DNA of 64,000 bases from Sphingobacteriales bacterium 46-32 (GCA_001898485.1 MKTY01000019.1:744001-808000), one strand, 5' to 3'; positions 24,921 through 34,362 are shown, counted from the stretch's first letter. Notes: generated by a model from the letters alone, not told the origin. A program made the numbers and translations.

Positions 24921-27737
24921 ATGAGAAAGATTTTTTTGCTGGCATTTTTTATAGCTTGCCAGGTGGCCATGCTTCATGCACAGGGTACGCTTAAAGGAAG
25001 AATTCTGGATTCTGCCAGTAAACAGCCACTGGCTCTAGCCACTGTTACCGTTTTTAAAGCAGCAGATACCGCTATTATTACCTATCGCCTCAGCGATCCT
25101 GAAGGCAATTTCAAAATACCGGGCATACCGGCTGATCTCAATTGCCGGGCGGTCATTTCATTTTCCGGTTATGCTATTTTCCGCAAGGAGTTTATTATAA
25201 ATGCAGGCCAGGGCACGTTTGATATGGGTGAGATACAGATGACACCAGATGCAAAGTCGCTCGATGAGGTACTGGTTATAGCCGAGCGTCCGCCGGTGGT
25301 GGTAAAAAAGGATACGATCGAATTCAATGCATCGGCATTTAAAACATTGCCCAACGCCCTGGTGGAAGACCTGTTGAAAAAACTGCCTGGTGTGCAGGTA
25401 GATAAGGAGGGCAATATTGCGGTAAACGGCAAACCGGTAAACCGGATTCTGGTAGATGGCAAGGTGTTTTTTGGAGATGACCCTAAAATGGCCACGCGAA
25501 ACCTGCCGGCGAATGTGATTGATAAGGTGCAGGTGACAGATGATAAAGAAGAACTGATGCGCAATGGCGATGATAATATCAATAATGTAGGTAAGGTAGT
25601 TAACATTACATTGAAGAAAGGGGTGAAAAAAGGATGGTTCGGTAAACTCTATGGTGGTGGCGGTACAGACAAGTTGTATGAAGCGGGGGGTATAGCTAAT
25701 ATTTACCGCGATACCTTACAACTGAGTGTGCTGGGTTATATGAATAATCTTAACAAAGCGGGTTTCAGTTATGCTGAGCTCATGCAGGCGGGGGGCATGC
25801 AGCGTAATCGCAGCAACAGCAATAGCAGTAGCATCAGTATCTGGAACAGTGCTTCCGGTGGATCCAGTGTTTCCATAAACGGGGTGAATTTTGGCGGCAA
25901 CCAGGGCCTGGGAGGTATCTCAACCAGTAAGGGGGCCGGATTTAATATGAATCACGCCCCCAGTACAAAAAAATCATTTTTCCTTCAGTACTTCCATGGC
26001 AATGTGCATACGGATCGTATTACCGAAACTGAAACACAACAGTTTAACGGCGACACTGTAGTGCGTAATAAAACTCTGCTGAATGGCAGAACAGTTTCCT
26101 ATGCGCATAATATAGGAGCCGGGGCCAGGTTGCTGCCAGATTCGGTGACTAATATTTTGATAAATGCCAACTACACACTTGGGCTTACCAAAGACAGCCG
26201 GAGCAGTTTGATCAGCAGCACCAACAGTTTGCTGGGTGATCTCAGCAGCGGCGATGTACTGCAGCGCAACGATGCAGACAATCATTACTACCGCCATGCG
26301 GTTTATATCACGCGTCTTTCGCGCACAAAAAAAGGACGTCGTTTTAATATCAGTCACAACCTGGATATCAATAACCGGTACAATGATCTGAATACAAATA
26401 CCGGTCTTGAATTTTTTTATCCCACCGCCTACGACAGCCTGGCCGCTCAGCTTCGCAATGAGCGTATTCCCAGAACAGATGCCAGTGTGGGTTTTAATCT
26501 GAGTGAACCATTAAGTAAAAAGACCACCTTGCGAATGGGGGGCAGGTATGAGTATGGTCATATCACCAATAAGGTGAGCACCTTTACGAAAGATCCGCTG
26601 GGTCAGGACCCTGATGTGCCGGATGCAGCCCGCAGCAGCCGTTTTAACCGTCACAGCAACCGTATATTGCTGATGCCAACACTGGAGTTCAAACTAAAAG
26701 ATATTACGATTTCTTCCGGCATACGCGCCTTGTTTCAATACATGGATAATGACCTGGCCTCACTACCGGCACCCGTAAGACAAAGCAGTTCGGATATTCT
26801 TCCCTCGCTTGGCTTCATGTATAAGACATTAAACCTGACTTATAATCGTGATGTATCACTACCGTCTTATATATACCTCCTGCCTGTGAGTGATAACACC
26901 AATCCTTTCTTTATAACAAAGGGAAATACATCATTGCATCCCACGCAGCGGGATAACTTTTCAGTAAATTATTACTTCAATGATCCCAAACGATCGCTGA
27001 ACGTGAGCGTATATGGTAACGGGGGATTTGCAAAGAATGATGTGGTGCAAAGTATCACCATCGATGAAAAAGGAGTACAGACAACCTTGCCGGTGAATGC
27101 CAGTGGCAGCAAAAACTTTTATATCAATTACAACCTGTACAAACAATATAAGAACAACCAGCGGTTCATATTTTCCTGGAATACGGGCGCTAATTATAAC
27201 TATAACAAAAACCGCCTGCTGTATAACGGGGAGCAAAGCTGGCAAACCACCTGGAATTTGGGACAGTGGGCCGGTATCGGCCTTAACTGGAACGATAAGT
27301 TTGAATGGAATTCGAGTGTTTCTTTCAATTACAATTTTACCCGCTACTCCAGCACCCGGTTCAACCGCCTCAATGTACAATCACGTTACTGGGATAATGA
27401 ATGGATACTCCGCTGGCCCAAACATGTGATATGGGAAACACAGGTGGCGTATAATTTTAATAGCAATGTGCCGGCAGGTGCTCCCAAAGAGATTGTTCGC
27501 TGGAATGCTGCAGTTAATTTTACCATGCTGAAAGACGAAGTGGGGGTATTGCGCCTGAGTGTATTCGATATCCTGAATCAAAATCAGAATTTAAATGCCT
27601 ATGCTAACCGCAATATGATCACTACCAGTCAAACCAATACGCTTGCTCAATACTTTATGGCCACGTTTACCTATAATGTAAGGGCGGCTGGTGTAAAGAA
27701 AAAAGTAGGCGGCAGGGAGAGGCTTTTCCTTTTCTAA
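24921..27737 (+). CDS. Outer-membrane beta-barrel receptor with carboxypeptidase-regulatory domain
   Basis: A 938-residue outer-membrane protein. It has a signal peptide (ending in AMLHAQ), a CarboxypepD_reg-like Ig domain (about 23-110: GTLKGRILDSASKQPLALATVTVF...), and a plug-like domain (about 115-235) with VKKDTIEFNASAFKTLPNALVEDLLKKLPGVQVDKEGNIAVNGKPVNRILVDGKVFFGDDP. A long barrel of the OMP_b-brl_3 type follows, ending ERLFLF. It belongs to the SusC/TonB-receptor-like group but has no SusD partner beside it, so the substrate is unknown. A Ser/Asn-rich stretch (about 295-315) probably forms a loop. The 5' region has TTTTAGC-like boxes but no firm promoter. Confidence 0.88.
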   Translation: MRKIFLLAFFIACQVAMLHAQGTLKGRILDSASKQPLALATVTVFKAADTAIITYRLSDPEGNFKIPGIPADLNCRAVISFSGYAIFRKEFIINAGQGTFDMGEIQMTPDAKSLDEVLVIAERPPVVVKKDTIEFNASAFKTLPNALVEDLLKKLPGVQVDKEGNIAVNGKPVNRILVDGKVFFGDDPKMATRNLPANVIDKVQVTDDKEELMRNGDDNINNVGKVVNITLKKGVKKGWFGKLYGGGGTDKLYEAGGIANIYRDTLQLSVLGYMNNLNKAGFSYAELMQAGGMQRNRSNSNSSSISIWNSASGGSSVSINGVNFGGNQGLGGISTSKGAGFNMNHAPSTKKSFFLQYFHGNVHTDRITETETQQFNGDTVVRNKTLLNGRTVSYAHNIGAGARLLPDSVTNILINANYTLGLTKDSRSSLISSTNSLLGDLSSGDVLQRNDADNHYYRHAVYITRLSRTKKGRRFNISHNLDINNRYNDLNTNTGLEFFYPTAYDSLAAQLRNERIPRTDASVGFNLSEPLSKKTTLRMGGRYEYGHITNKVSTFTKDPLGQDPDVPDAARSSRFNRHSNRILLMPTLEFKLKDITISSGIRALFQYMDNDLASLPAPVRQSSSDILPSLGFMYKTLNLTYNRDVSLPSYIYLLPVSDNTNPFFITKGNTSLHPTQRDNFSVNYYFNDPKRSLNVSVYGNGGFAKNDVVQSITIDEKGVQTTLPVNASGSKNFYINYNLYKQYKNNQRFIFSWNTGANYNYNKNRLLYNGEQSWQTTWNLGQWAGIGLNWNDKFEWNSSVSFNYNFTRYSSTRFNRLNVQSRYWDNEWILRWPKHVIWETQVAYNFNSNVPAGAPKEIVRWNAAVNFTMLKDEVGVLRLSVFDILNQNQNLNAYANRNMITTSQTNTLAQYFMATFTYNVRAAGVKKKVGGRERLFLF

Positions 27738-27753
27738 AAGGTGAAGGGTTAAG

Positions 27754-27801
27754 GGTAAAAGGCGAAAGAAATGAAAGGGTCTCTTCCTTTCGCCTTTTAC
27801 C
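27754..27801. repeat. 15-bp inverted repeat between receptor and serine hydrolase genes
   Basis: GGTAAAAGGCGAAAG (27754-27768) and CTTTCGCCTTTTACC (27787-27801) form a perfect 15-bp stem with an 18-base loop. There is no clean T tract after it. It could end the receptor transcript or sit in the leader of the next gene. Confidence 0.7.
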
Positions 27802-27863
27802 TTCCTCCTTCCATCTTTATTGCCTACCTTCATAAGCAGCTTCTTCACCTCAAGTCTCTGCCT

Positions 27864-29000
27864 ATGCGTAAGTTTTTCAAAATTGTTTTCCTGTCACTCT
27901 TTATCCTGATCCTGGCCTTTAGCGCCTTTGCGTTCATCAGTGGCAAGACCTATCTGTTTAAAGCTGTGTATTACAATTTTGCAGATATCGATGATTATAA
28001 AATTTTTACAAATGATACGGTAGCGGCTACGCCGGGTACCGACTGGCCACAGGCTTTGGGGTATAATAACTCAGCGATTCCGGGGGATATGAAGACCCTG
28101 CTGGATGATCTGAAAACAGTCGCATTGCTGGCTGTTAAAGACGGGCAGGTGGTTGCCGAAAATTACTGGGATGGGTACTCAGATTCATCCTGGTCCAATT
28201 CCTTTTCGATGGCCAAGAGTATCACCAGTCTGCTCATAGGAGTTGCAATCAGGGAAGGAAAGATCCATTCGGTAGATCAGCCTGTAGGTGATTTCTTACC
28301 GGAATTCAAAGAAGGTACTGCTGCACGCCTGCGCATACGCGATCTGCTTACTATGAGCAGTGGCAGCGATTGGGACGAAAGTTATGCCAATCCCTTATCG
28401 GTGACTACAGAAGCCTATTACGGCAGCAATCTGTATAAAACCGCTACCGGGGTAAAAATCGTTCGGGAGCCTGGAAGCCTGCATGCCTATAAGTCAGGCG
28501 ATACCCAATTGCTGGGTTTGTTGCTGGAAAAAGCTACCGGACAATCGCTCAGCCAGTATGCGGCAACCAAACTCTGGCAGCCATTGGGGGCCATGCATCC
28601 TGCACTTTGGAGTACCGATAAAAAGGGAGGTGACCCCAAAGCCTATTGCTGCTTTAACAGTAATGCCCGCGATTTTGCCCGTATCGGGCAACTGATGCTG
28701 GATAGTGGCCGGTGGAAAGGAGTGCCCATTATCGACTCGGCTTATTATTCGCAGTCAATCACCCCCTGTATGATCCCCGATGAAACAGGGCAACCCTGCA
28801 ATTATTATGGATACCAGTGGTGGCTTATGCCTGCCTACAAAGGTGTTTTTTATGCCCGCGGCATACTGGGGCAATACATTATCGTCATACCGGCACGCCG
28901 GGTGGTACTGGTACGCCTGGGCCACAAACGATCATCTCAACTGGTAAATGGGGCACCCGCTGAAATAGATGCACTCATCCGCTGGGGACTTAGCCTGTAA
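27864..29000 (+). CDS. Serine hydrolase, beta-lactamase/esterase family
   Basis: A 378-residue protein of the class C beta-lactamase/DD-peptidase/esterase fold (serine hydrolase family S12). It has an N-terminal membrane segment (MRKFFKIVFLSLFILILAFSAFAFI) that may be a signal peptide or anchor. The catalytic SxxK is in NSFSMAKSITSLL and the YxS/N-like motif is AYKSGDTQLLG. The C-terminal strand LGHKRSSQL takes the place of the KTG box. Similar proteins include 6-aminohexanoate-dimer hydrolases and esterases, so a beta-lactam role cannot be claimed. The ATG at 27864 is chosen over an upstream frame start inside the inverted repeat. Confidence 0.85.
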   Translation: MRKFFKIVFLSLFILILAFSAFAFISGKTYLFKAVYYNFADIDDYKIFTNDTVAATPGTDWPQALGYNNSAIPGDMKTLLDDLKTVALLAVKDGQVVAENYWDGYSDSSWSNSFSMAKSITSLLIGVAIREGKIHSVDQPVGDFLPEFKEGTAARLRIRDLLTMSSGSDWDESYANPLSVTTEAYYGSNLYKTATGVKIVREPGSLHAYKSGDTQLLGLLLEKATGQSLSQYAATKLWQPLGAMHPALWSTDKKGGDPKAYCCFNSNARDFARIGQLMLDSGRWKGVPIIDSAYYSQSITPCMIPDETGQPCNYYGYQWWLMPAYKGVFYARGILGQYIIVIPARRVVLVRLGHKRSSQLVNGAPAEIDALIRWGLSL

Positions 29001-29028
29001 AGCCTGGTCAAATCAATCGTCTTTGAAT

Positions 29029-29036
29029 TACCTTTG
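29029..29036 (+). promoter_or_regulatory. Predicted -7 box before the TrmH-type gene
   Basis: TACCTTTG followed by CCGCT and the ATG at 29042, so the transcript would be almost leaderless. The -33 element is not clear. Confidence 0.5.
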
Positions 29037-29041
29037 CCGCT

Positions 29042-29596
29042 ATGCGAAAACTGAGCATGGAGGAGCTGGGGCGAATGTCGGTAGAAGAGTTCAGGCATTC
29101 TCCCAAAATACCAATAGTGGCCGTACTGGAAAATATCCGCAGTGCCTATAATGTAGGCAGTGTGTTTCGTACGGCCGATGCTTTTTTGCTGGAGGCTATT
29201 TACATTGTTGGTTATTCTGCCCGCCCCCCACATAAAGAGATCCGCAAAACTGCCCTTGGAGCAGAAGAAAGTGTGACCTGGAAACATTTTCACACCACTA
29301 CACAGGCACTGGAGGCGCTGGAAGCAGAAGGATATACTGTATATGCCGTAGAGCAGGCCGAAGGAAGTATACCGCTTCACGAACTGACCATCGGATCTGA
29401 AGAGAAAATAGCTGTTGTATTTGGTAATGAAGTGACGGGGGTGGAGCAGTCGACCATCAACCGCTGTGCCGGTTGTATTGAAATTCCACAACTGGGCATG
29501 AAACATTCACTCAATATTGCTACTGCAGCCGGGGTAGTGTTATGGGAGTTGGTAAGGCAGGGTTTACTGGAAAAAAACAGTAACCAGGCCGGCTGA
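29042..29596 (+). CDS. TrmH/SpoU family RNA methyltransferase
   Basis: A 184-residue SPOUT methyltransferase. It carries the three family motifs: VLENIRSAYNVGSVFRTADAF (motif 1), VFGNEVTGVEQ (motif 2) and QLGMKHSLNIATAAGVVLWEL (motif 3), which together make the knotted S-adenosylmethionine site and catalytic Arg/Asn. The family 2'-O-methylates tRNA or rRNA ribose; the exact position is not predictable here. It begins 41 bases after the hydrolase, with its own -7 box. Confidence 0.92.
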   Translation: MRKLSMEELGRMSVEEFRHSPKIPIVAVLENIRSAYNVGSVFRTADAFLLEAIYIVGYSARPPHKEIRKTALGAEESVTWKHFHTTTQALEALEAEGYTVYAVEQAEGSIPLHELTIGSEEKIAVVFGNEVTGVEQSTINRCAGCIEIPQLGMKHSLNIATAAGVVLWELVRQGLLEKNSNQAG

Positions 29597-29613
29597 TGAA
29601 TAAATAAAATGAA

Positions 29614-30498
29614 ATGAGCGGAGTAAAGAATTATCTGAGCCTGATTAAATTTTCGCATACCATTTTTGCTATGCCCTTTGCCATGATCGGTTTTTTTCTG
29701 GGTGTAGTGTCTGTGGAGAAAGAAACCCATTCCAATCCCTGGTATATGCGTTATGGACTCACGTTTGTGCTGGTGATCCTGTGCATGGTATTTGCACGCA
29801 GCGCTGCCATGGCATTCAACCGCTATCTCGACCGCCGGTTTGACGCCCGCAATCCGCGTACTGCCATCCGGGAAATACCTGCAGGCATTCTGAAGGCAAA
29901 TAGCGTGTTGTTGTTTACCATTGCAAATAGCGTGTTGTTTATTGTAGCGGCCTATTTTATTAACCCGCTTTGTTTTTACCTGTCGCCGGTAGCCCTGCTG
30001 GTAGTATTGGGATACAGTTATACCAAAAGATTCACCCCATTATGTCACCTGGTGCTGGGGCTGGGGTTGTCGCTGGCGCCAATAGGTGCTTACCTGGCTG
30101 TGACGGCAGCGTTCAGTTTACTTCCTGTACTGTTTTCGCTGGCTGTAATATTCTGGGTGAGCGGGTTTGATATTATCTATGCCTTGCAGGATGAAGAATT
30201 TGACCGGTCGCAGCAATTGTATTCGATTCCGGCCTGGCTGGGAAAGGCCCGCGCCCTTCGTTTTTCTGAAATGCTGCATTTGCTCAGTGCAGCCTCTGTG
30301 GTACTGGCTGGCTGGTATGGTCATTTTGGCTGGCTGTACTGGGCCGGTGTGGCGGTCTTTACCGGTATGCTGGTATATCAGCACAGCATTGTAAAACCTG
30401 GTGATCTGCGTCGTGTGAACCTGGCTTTTATGACAGCCAATGGAATTGCATCGGTAGTATTTGCCTTTTTTGTAATCAGTGATCTTTTATCCCGTTAA
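29614..30498 (+). CDS. UbiA-family prenyltransferase (MqnP/UbiA-like)
   Basis: A 294-residue inner-membrane enzyme with about eight transmembrane helices. The two Asp-rich prenyl-diphosphate motifs are visible: AFNRYLDRRFDARNPRT (NxxxDxxxD) and ALQDEEFDRSQQLYSIP (DxxxD). The family attaches a polyprenyl chain to an aromatic acid. In bacteria without ubiquinone, such UbiA-like proteins often act as MqnP in the futalosine menaquinone route; in this window no mqn or men gene is present to decide. It lies 17 bases after the methyltransferase gene and 34 before ruvX, so an operon is likely. Confidence 0.9.
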   Translation: MSGVKNYLSLIKFSHTIFAMPFAMIGFFLGVVSVEKETHSNPWYMRYGLTFVLVILCMVFARSAAMAFNRYLDRRFDARNPRTAIREIPAGILKANSVLLFTIANSVLFIVAAYFINPLCFYLSPVALLVVLGYSYTKRFTPLCHLVLGLGLSLAPIGAYLAVTAAFSLLPVLFSLAVIFWVSGFDIIYALQDEEFDRSQQLYSIPAWLGKARALRFSEMLHLLSAASVVLAGWYGHFGWLYWAGVAVFTGMLVYQHSIVKPGDLRRVNLAFMTANGIASVVFAFFVISDLLSR

Positions 30499-30532
30499 GC
30501 AGTGTCTGCACTGCTAACTTCAATTTAATAGT

Positions 30533-30943
30533 ATGGCACGTATCATGGCAATTGATTATGGATTGAAGAGGACTGGTCTGGCAGTAACGGATCCATTACA
30601 AATTATTGCCACCGGACTTACTACCGTGGATACTCAACAGCTTATTCCTTTTCTGAAAAAGTATCTCGCCCAGGAAGCAGTGGAACTGATTATTATTGGT
30701 GATCCGCGCAACCTCGATGACAGTGATACGCATGCTACTCCGCTGGTGAACCGGTTTATCGGAGCCCTGCAAAAAAACTTTCCGCAGATACCTGTGCAGC
30801 GGGTAGATGAGCGGTTTACCTCTGTACTGGCCAAACGCGCTATGCTGGATATGGGACTTAAAAAACAACAGCGCCGCAATAAGGCCCTGGTCGATGAGAT
30901 TGCTGCAACCATTATGCTTCAGGAGTATATGCAGTTCAGATAG
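30533..30943 (+). CDS. ruvX: Putative pre-16S rRNA nuclease / Holliday junction resolvase-like YqgF
   Basis: A 136-residue RNase H-like fold protein. It opens MARIMAIDYGLKRTGLAVTDPLQIIATGL, with the first catalytic Asp in DYG, has VELIIIGDPRNLDD in the middle, and VQRVDERFTSVLAKRAML containing the second acidic cluster. VDEIAATIMLQEYM ends the domain with the last Asp. YqgF/RuvX is best supported as the nuclease that matures the 5' end of 16S rRNA. Confidence 0.93.
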   Translation: MARIMAIDYGLKRTGLAVTDPLQIIATGLTTVDTQQLIPFLKKYLAQEAVELIIIGDPRNLDDSDTHATPLVNRFIGALQKNFPQIPVQRVDERFTSVLAKRAMLDMGLKKQQRRNKALVDEIAATIMLQEYMQFR

Positions 30944-30972
30944 GGCTTTCGGGGCATTTCGCCGATAAGCGT

Positions 30973-30980
30973 TACCTTTG
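30973..30980 (+). promoter_or_regulatory. Predicted -7 box of def
   Basis: TACCTTTG followed by CAGCGCAAT, the same sequence context as the tRNA promoter at 6434. It is about 38 bases before the def ATG. No clean -33 TTTG. Confidence 0.5.
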
Positions 30981-31017
30981 CAGCGCAATTTATTACAGGA
31001 ACAACCCGATTTTTGGA

Positions 31018-31599
31018 ATGATTCTCCCTATTGTAGCATATGGACATCCCGTGCTTCGCAAAGAAGCCGAAGATATTGATGCCGGTTATACCGGACTGGC
31101 CAAACTGATCGAAGATATGTGGGAAACCATGTATGCCAGCAATGGCGTAGGGCTTGCCGCACCGCAGATCAATCGCAGCATCCGTCTTTTTGTAATTGAT
31201 ACAGAGCAGATGTTTGCCAATATGGATGAAGAAGAGAAGCTCGAATATCCGGATAGTCCGGGGCTGAAGGCGGTGTTCATTAACGCCCATATCGAAGAGC
31301 TGGACGGCGAAGAATGGGCCTATAACGAAGGCTGCCTCAGTATTCCTAAAATACGTGAAGACATTGTGCGGAGCGAAGAGGTGACACTTACCTACTGCGA
31401 TGAAAATTTCGAAGAACACACGAGGACTTTCAGCGGCCTCACCGCACGTGTCATCCTGCATGAGTATGATCACATTGACGGAAAATTGTTCATCGATCAC
31501 ATCAGTCCGCTTAAGCGTAAACTGATGAAGAGCAAATTAAATGATATTTCAAAAGGGAAAATACAGGTAGATTATAAGATGCTTTTCCCGGAGAAGTAA
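31018..31599 (+). CDS. def: Peptide deformylase
   Basis: A 193-residue metalloenzyme that removes the formyl group from new proteins. The three conserved motifs are present: GVGLAAPQI, EGCLSIP (metal-binding Cys) and HEYDHIDG (HExxH, two metal-binding His). The protein starts MILPIVAYGHPVLRKEAEDID, and the length is normal. It is 7 bases ahead of a gene of unknown function and may share its transcript. Confidence 0.97.
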   Translation: MILPIVAYGHPVLRKEAEDIDAGYTGLAKLIEDMWETMYASNGVGLAAPQINRSIRLFVIDTEQMFANMDEEEKLEYPDSPGLKAVFINAHIEELDGEEWAYNEGCLSIPKIREDIVRSEEVTLTYCDENFEEHTRTFSGLTARVILHEYDHIDGKLFIDHISPLKRKLMKSKLNDISKGKIQVDYKMLFPEK

Positions 31600-31606
31600 C
31601 TTCCGT

Positions 31607-32554
31607 ATGAAACTAAGGATCGTCTTATCGTTTCTGTTACTTGTATCAATTGCGGTCAACGCACAGGTGCCAGCCGATACGCTGGAAGCCCGGCGGCTGG
31701 CACGAATGATCTCTCTTTCCGAAGTAGTGATCCGCACAGACATCAACGTAGCCAAATTTATTGAGCGGGTAAAGAATGACAGTACTTTCTACAAGGCCTT
31801 CAAAAACCTGCGCATATTGGGTTTTACTTCCCTAAACAATATCTGGATTCGTGACAAAAAAGGGAAGCAGGTAGCCGGCCTGCAAAGTAAGACCCGCCAG
31901 GTAAGGGAAAATGAATGCCGTAGCATGTCGGTGATAGAAGAAACAGTGCAGGGCGATTTTTACGATCGTCATCATCAATACAATTATTATACAGCGGAGT
32001 TGTATGCCTCTCTCTTTTTCACCAAAGGGAAAGTGTGTAACGAAACAAATATTGTAGGCGGCAATCAGTTCAGTACCCGTGGCAAAAAAGGAGTGGAGAA
32101 ACATAAGGAGCAGCTGAAACTCCTGATGTTTAATCCCGGTAAGCGGGTGCCAGGCATTCCGCTCATGAGTGATCGCAAGCTGGATCTATTTGATCCCAAT
32201 CAGGCAGAGTATTATGATTTTTTTATTGATCAGGAAATGTATGAAGGGCGGTCGTGTTATATCTTTTCAATAACAGCACGTCCTGATCTTTCCTCGGGTC
32301 AGCGGGATAAAATTGTAATTGATAAAATGATTACCTGGTTTGATGCCAAAACCATGGAAGTGATGAAACGTAATTACAGTCTTAGCTACGACGCAGGCGT
32401 CTATGATTTTGATGTGGATATAGAGGTGGAACTCACACATTTTGGCGAGCTGCTTGTGCCTAAAACACTTCGCTACACAGGCAACTGGGATGTAATGTTC
32501 AAGAAGAGAGAGCGGGGTGGTTTTGCCGCCACACTGTTTGACTTTACCCGTTAG
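31607..32554 (+). CDS. Secreted protein of unknown function
   Basis: A 315-residue protein with a signal peptide (MKLRIVLSFLLLVSIAVNAQ). I do not recognise the family. Visible features: a basic ARRLARMISLSEVVIRTDINVAKFIERVKND segment, an internal motif RSCYIFSITARPDLSSGQRDKIVIDKMITWFDAKTMEVMKRNYSLSYDAGVYDFDV, and a C-terminal beta-rich part ending in a Phe-rich strand. The pattern of a substrate-binding pocket with alternating strands recalls outer-membrane lipoprotein-sorting or DUF4292-like proteins, but this is weak. It lies directly downstream of def. Its stop codon overlaps the convergent rluD-like gene by 11 bases. Confidence 0.7.
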   Translation: MKLRIVLSFLLLVSIAVNAQVPADTLEARRLARMISLSEVVIRTDINVAKFIERVKNDSTFYKAFKNLRILGFTSLNNIWIRDKKGKQVAGLQSKTRQVRENECRSMSVIEETVQGDFYDRHHQYNYYTAELYASLFFTKGKVCNETNIVGGNQFSTRGKKGVEKHKEQLKLLMFNPGKRVPGIPLMSDRKLDLFDPNQAEYYDFFIDQEMYEGRSCYIFSITARPDLSSGQRDKIVIDKMITWFDAKTMEVMKRNYSLSYDAGVYDFDVDIEVELTHFGELLVPKTLRYTGNWDVMFKKRERGGFAATLFDFTR

Positions 32555-33620
32555 CCTTATACCCTGTAGTACTCACATATTTCCGCCATTTGTCAATAAC
32601 CTGTGTCATATCATCGGGCAGGGGTGACTCAAAAAAGATTTCCTTACCTGTGCCGGGATGTACGAATCCGAGTGTGCGGGCATGCAGTGCCTGCCGCGGA
32701 CAGATGGCAAAGCAGTTATCTACAAACTGTTTGTATTTGGCAAATACAGTGCCTTTCACAATTTTGTCGCCGCCGTAAAAATCATCACTAAACAGCGGAT
32801 GACCCAGGTATTTCATATGGACCCTGATCTGGTGGGTGCGACCGGTTTCCAGTACACACTGCACCAGGGTTACATAACCAAAGCGCTCCAGTACCTGGTA
32901 GTGAGTGATGGCATCTTTGCCATGATCACCTTCGGGATAGGCCTCAAATAATTTACGGAACCGAAGATGTCTGCCTACATGTGCACGGATAGTGCCGCTG
33001 TCTTCTTTGAGATCGCCCCATACCAGTGCTATGTACTGGCGTTTTACCGTATGATCAAAGAACTGGCGTGCCAGTTGACGCATAGCGTGATCGCGTTTGG
33101 CCAGCACCAGTAATCCACTGGTATTTTTATCGATCCGGTGTACGAGGCCAAATCGGGGAAGAGTTTGCTCGCTTAATCCCGGTTGCTGTTTTTGCAAATA
33201 CCAGGCTACGCCATTAAGCAGTGTGCCGGTATAATTACCACTGCCGGGATGTACCACCATGCCTGCAGGTTTATTGATCACCATCAGATCTTCGTCTTCA
33301 AAGACTATGTTTAGCGGAATATCTTCCGGTACAATTTCCGTTTCATCGGGACTCATATCCGAATACACAAGAATGTCTTCGAGCCCCTTTACCTTATAAT
33401 TTGGCCGTACTTCTTTACCGTTTACCAGTACCATACCATTATTGATAGCCTGCTGTAATTTGTTGCGGGTAGCGCCTTCAATCCTGTTCATCAGGTATTT
33501 ATCAATCCGCAGTGGTTCCTGGCCTTTATCGGTCCGGAAGCTGAACCGTTCGTACAGTTCTTCGTTATTATCAGGGGTTTCCTGTTCAGGGCCCGTCAGG
33601 TCCATTGTTTCTTCCGGCAT
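32544..33620 (-). CDS. RluD-family 23S rRNA pseudouridine synthase
   Basis: A 358-residue pseudouridine synthase. The N-terminal S4 RNA-binding domain (about 30-95) has RIDKYLMNRIEGATRNKLQQAINNGMVLVNGKEVRPNYKVKGLEDI. The catalytic domain has FGLVHRIDKNTSGLLVLAKRD, with the nucleophilic Asp in HRIDKNTSG, and LETGRTHQIRVHMKYLGHPLFSDDFYGG. RluD family enzymes modify helix 69 of 23S rRNA; RluC- or RluA-like specificity cannot be excluded. The frame can be read from an upstream TTG (33641); the ATGs at 33620 or 33605 are more likely, and 33620 is used. It is convergent with the gene ending at 32554. Confidence 0.92.
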   Translation of the reverse strand: MPEETMDLTGPEQETPDNNEELYERFSFRTDKGQEPLRIDKYLMNRIEGATRNKLQQAINNGMVLVNGKEVRPNYKVKGLEDILVYSDMSPDETEIVPEDIPLNIVFEDEDLMVINKPAGMVVHPGSGNYTGTLLNGVAWYLQKQQPGLSEQTLPRFGLVHRIDKNTSGLLVLAKRDHAMRQLARQFFDHTVKRQYIALVWGDLKEDSGTIRAHVGRHLRFRKLFEAYPEGDHGKDAITHYQVLERFGYVTLVQCVLETGRTHQIRVHMKYLGHPLFSDDFYGGDKIVKGTVFAKYKQFVDNCFAICPRQALHARTLGFVHPGTGKEIFFESPLPDDMTQVIDKWRKYVSTTGYKANG

Positions 33621-33784
33621 GTTGTAGAGAATTACGGGCAAAATTTGCTTTGCCCAATAGCTAAAGTTTATTTTATGAGGACTTGCAAAGTTATAAAAAT
33701 AGCGGAAATGCGATTCTTATTTCACTGTTCAAAGACATTAGGAGATATTATTAACTTTATGGTTTGTTCAATAAATGGCCAAAA

Positions 33785-34351
33785 ATGGAGACGAATAGAC
33801 GAGAGAGACGCCGTCATCTCTTAAGTGAAAGAGCAAGAGAAGCTACTCCGGCAATAGTGGATGAGGCAGAGTTTATTGAGAATAAATGTTCTCCCAATGC
33901 GAAACGTTTTTCTCAAAGAGTTGAAAATACAAATATTGATATTTGGATTGACAAACATTACCATATACGAAGCCATTTAGGAGATGAGTACGGCAAAAGA
34001 GACGGGATTGAACCAGAAAAAGTGCGTGAGATTGTAGAAGAAGCAATCAGGCATCTTATTGTTTATAGCGGAATTGTAAAAAATTTTACATTTTTGAATT
34101 ATAGACATGCTAAAGGGCAAAGGGCTTTACGGGTTGTATGCCAAAAGGAGTATGACGGAAATAAAACAAACGTTACAATTGAAGCGCACCTGACTAACCT
34201 GAATGAAATCGAAATAACGATAGTCACGGCAATACAAAAAAATGATTATCAGCCAAGTGACGGTCAGTATGTGATTGAATTACTCGGGGGAGGCAATTCC
34301 ACATTACTTCATTTTGCCAGGAATAAACTAAATGAAATTTGTGATTTATGA
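33785..34351 (+). CDS. Hypothetical protein, AT-rich orphan
   Basis: A 188-residue charged cytoplasmic protein (METNRRERRRHLLSERAREATPAIVDEAEF...). I do not recognise it. The middle, IDIWIDKHYHIRSHLGDEYGKRDGIEPEKVREIVEEAIRHLIVY, then FTFLNYRHAKGQRALRVVCQKE and VTIEAHLTNLNEIEITIVTAI, has the spacing of a small alpha-beta fold with a His/Arg pair, like DUF4258- or BrnT-type toxin folds, but this is only a resemblance. Base composition is clearly more AT-rich than the neighbours and AGA/AAA codons are frequent, which suggests recent acquisition. A TTG start at 33764 is possible. No antitoxin-like gene is next to it. Confidence 0.65.
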   Translation: METNRRERRRHLLSERAREATPAIVDEAEFIENKCSPNAKRFSQRVENTNIDIWIDKHYHIRSHLGDEYGKRDGIEPEKVREIVEEAIRHLIVYSGIVKNFTFLNYRHAKGQRALRVVCQKEYDGNKTNVTIEAHLTNLNEIEITIVTAIQKNDYQPSDGQYVIELLGGGNSTLLHFARNKLNEICDL

Positions 34352-34362
34352 GCCAAAAATAT

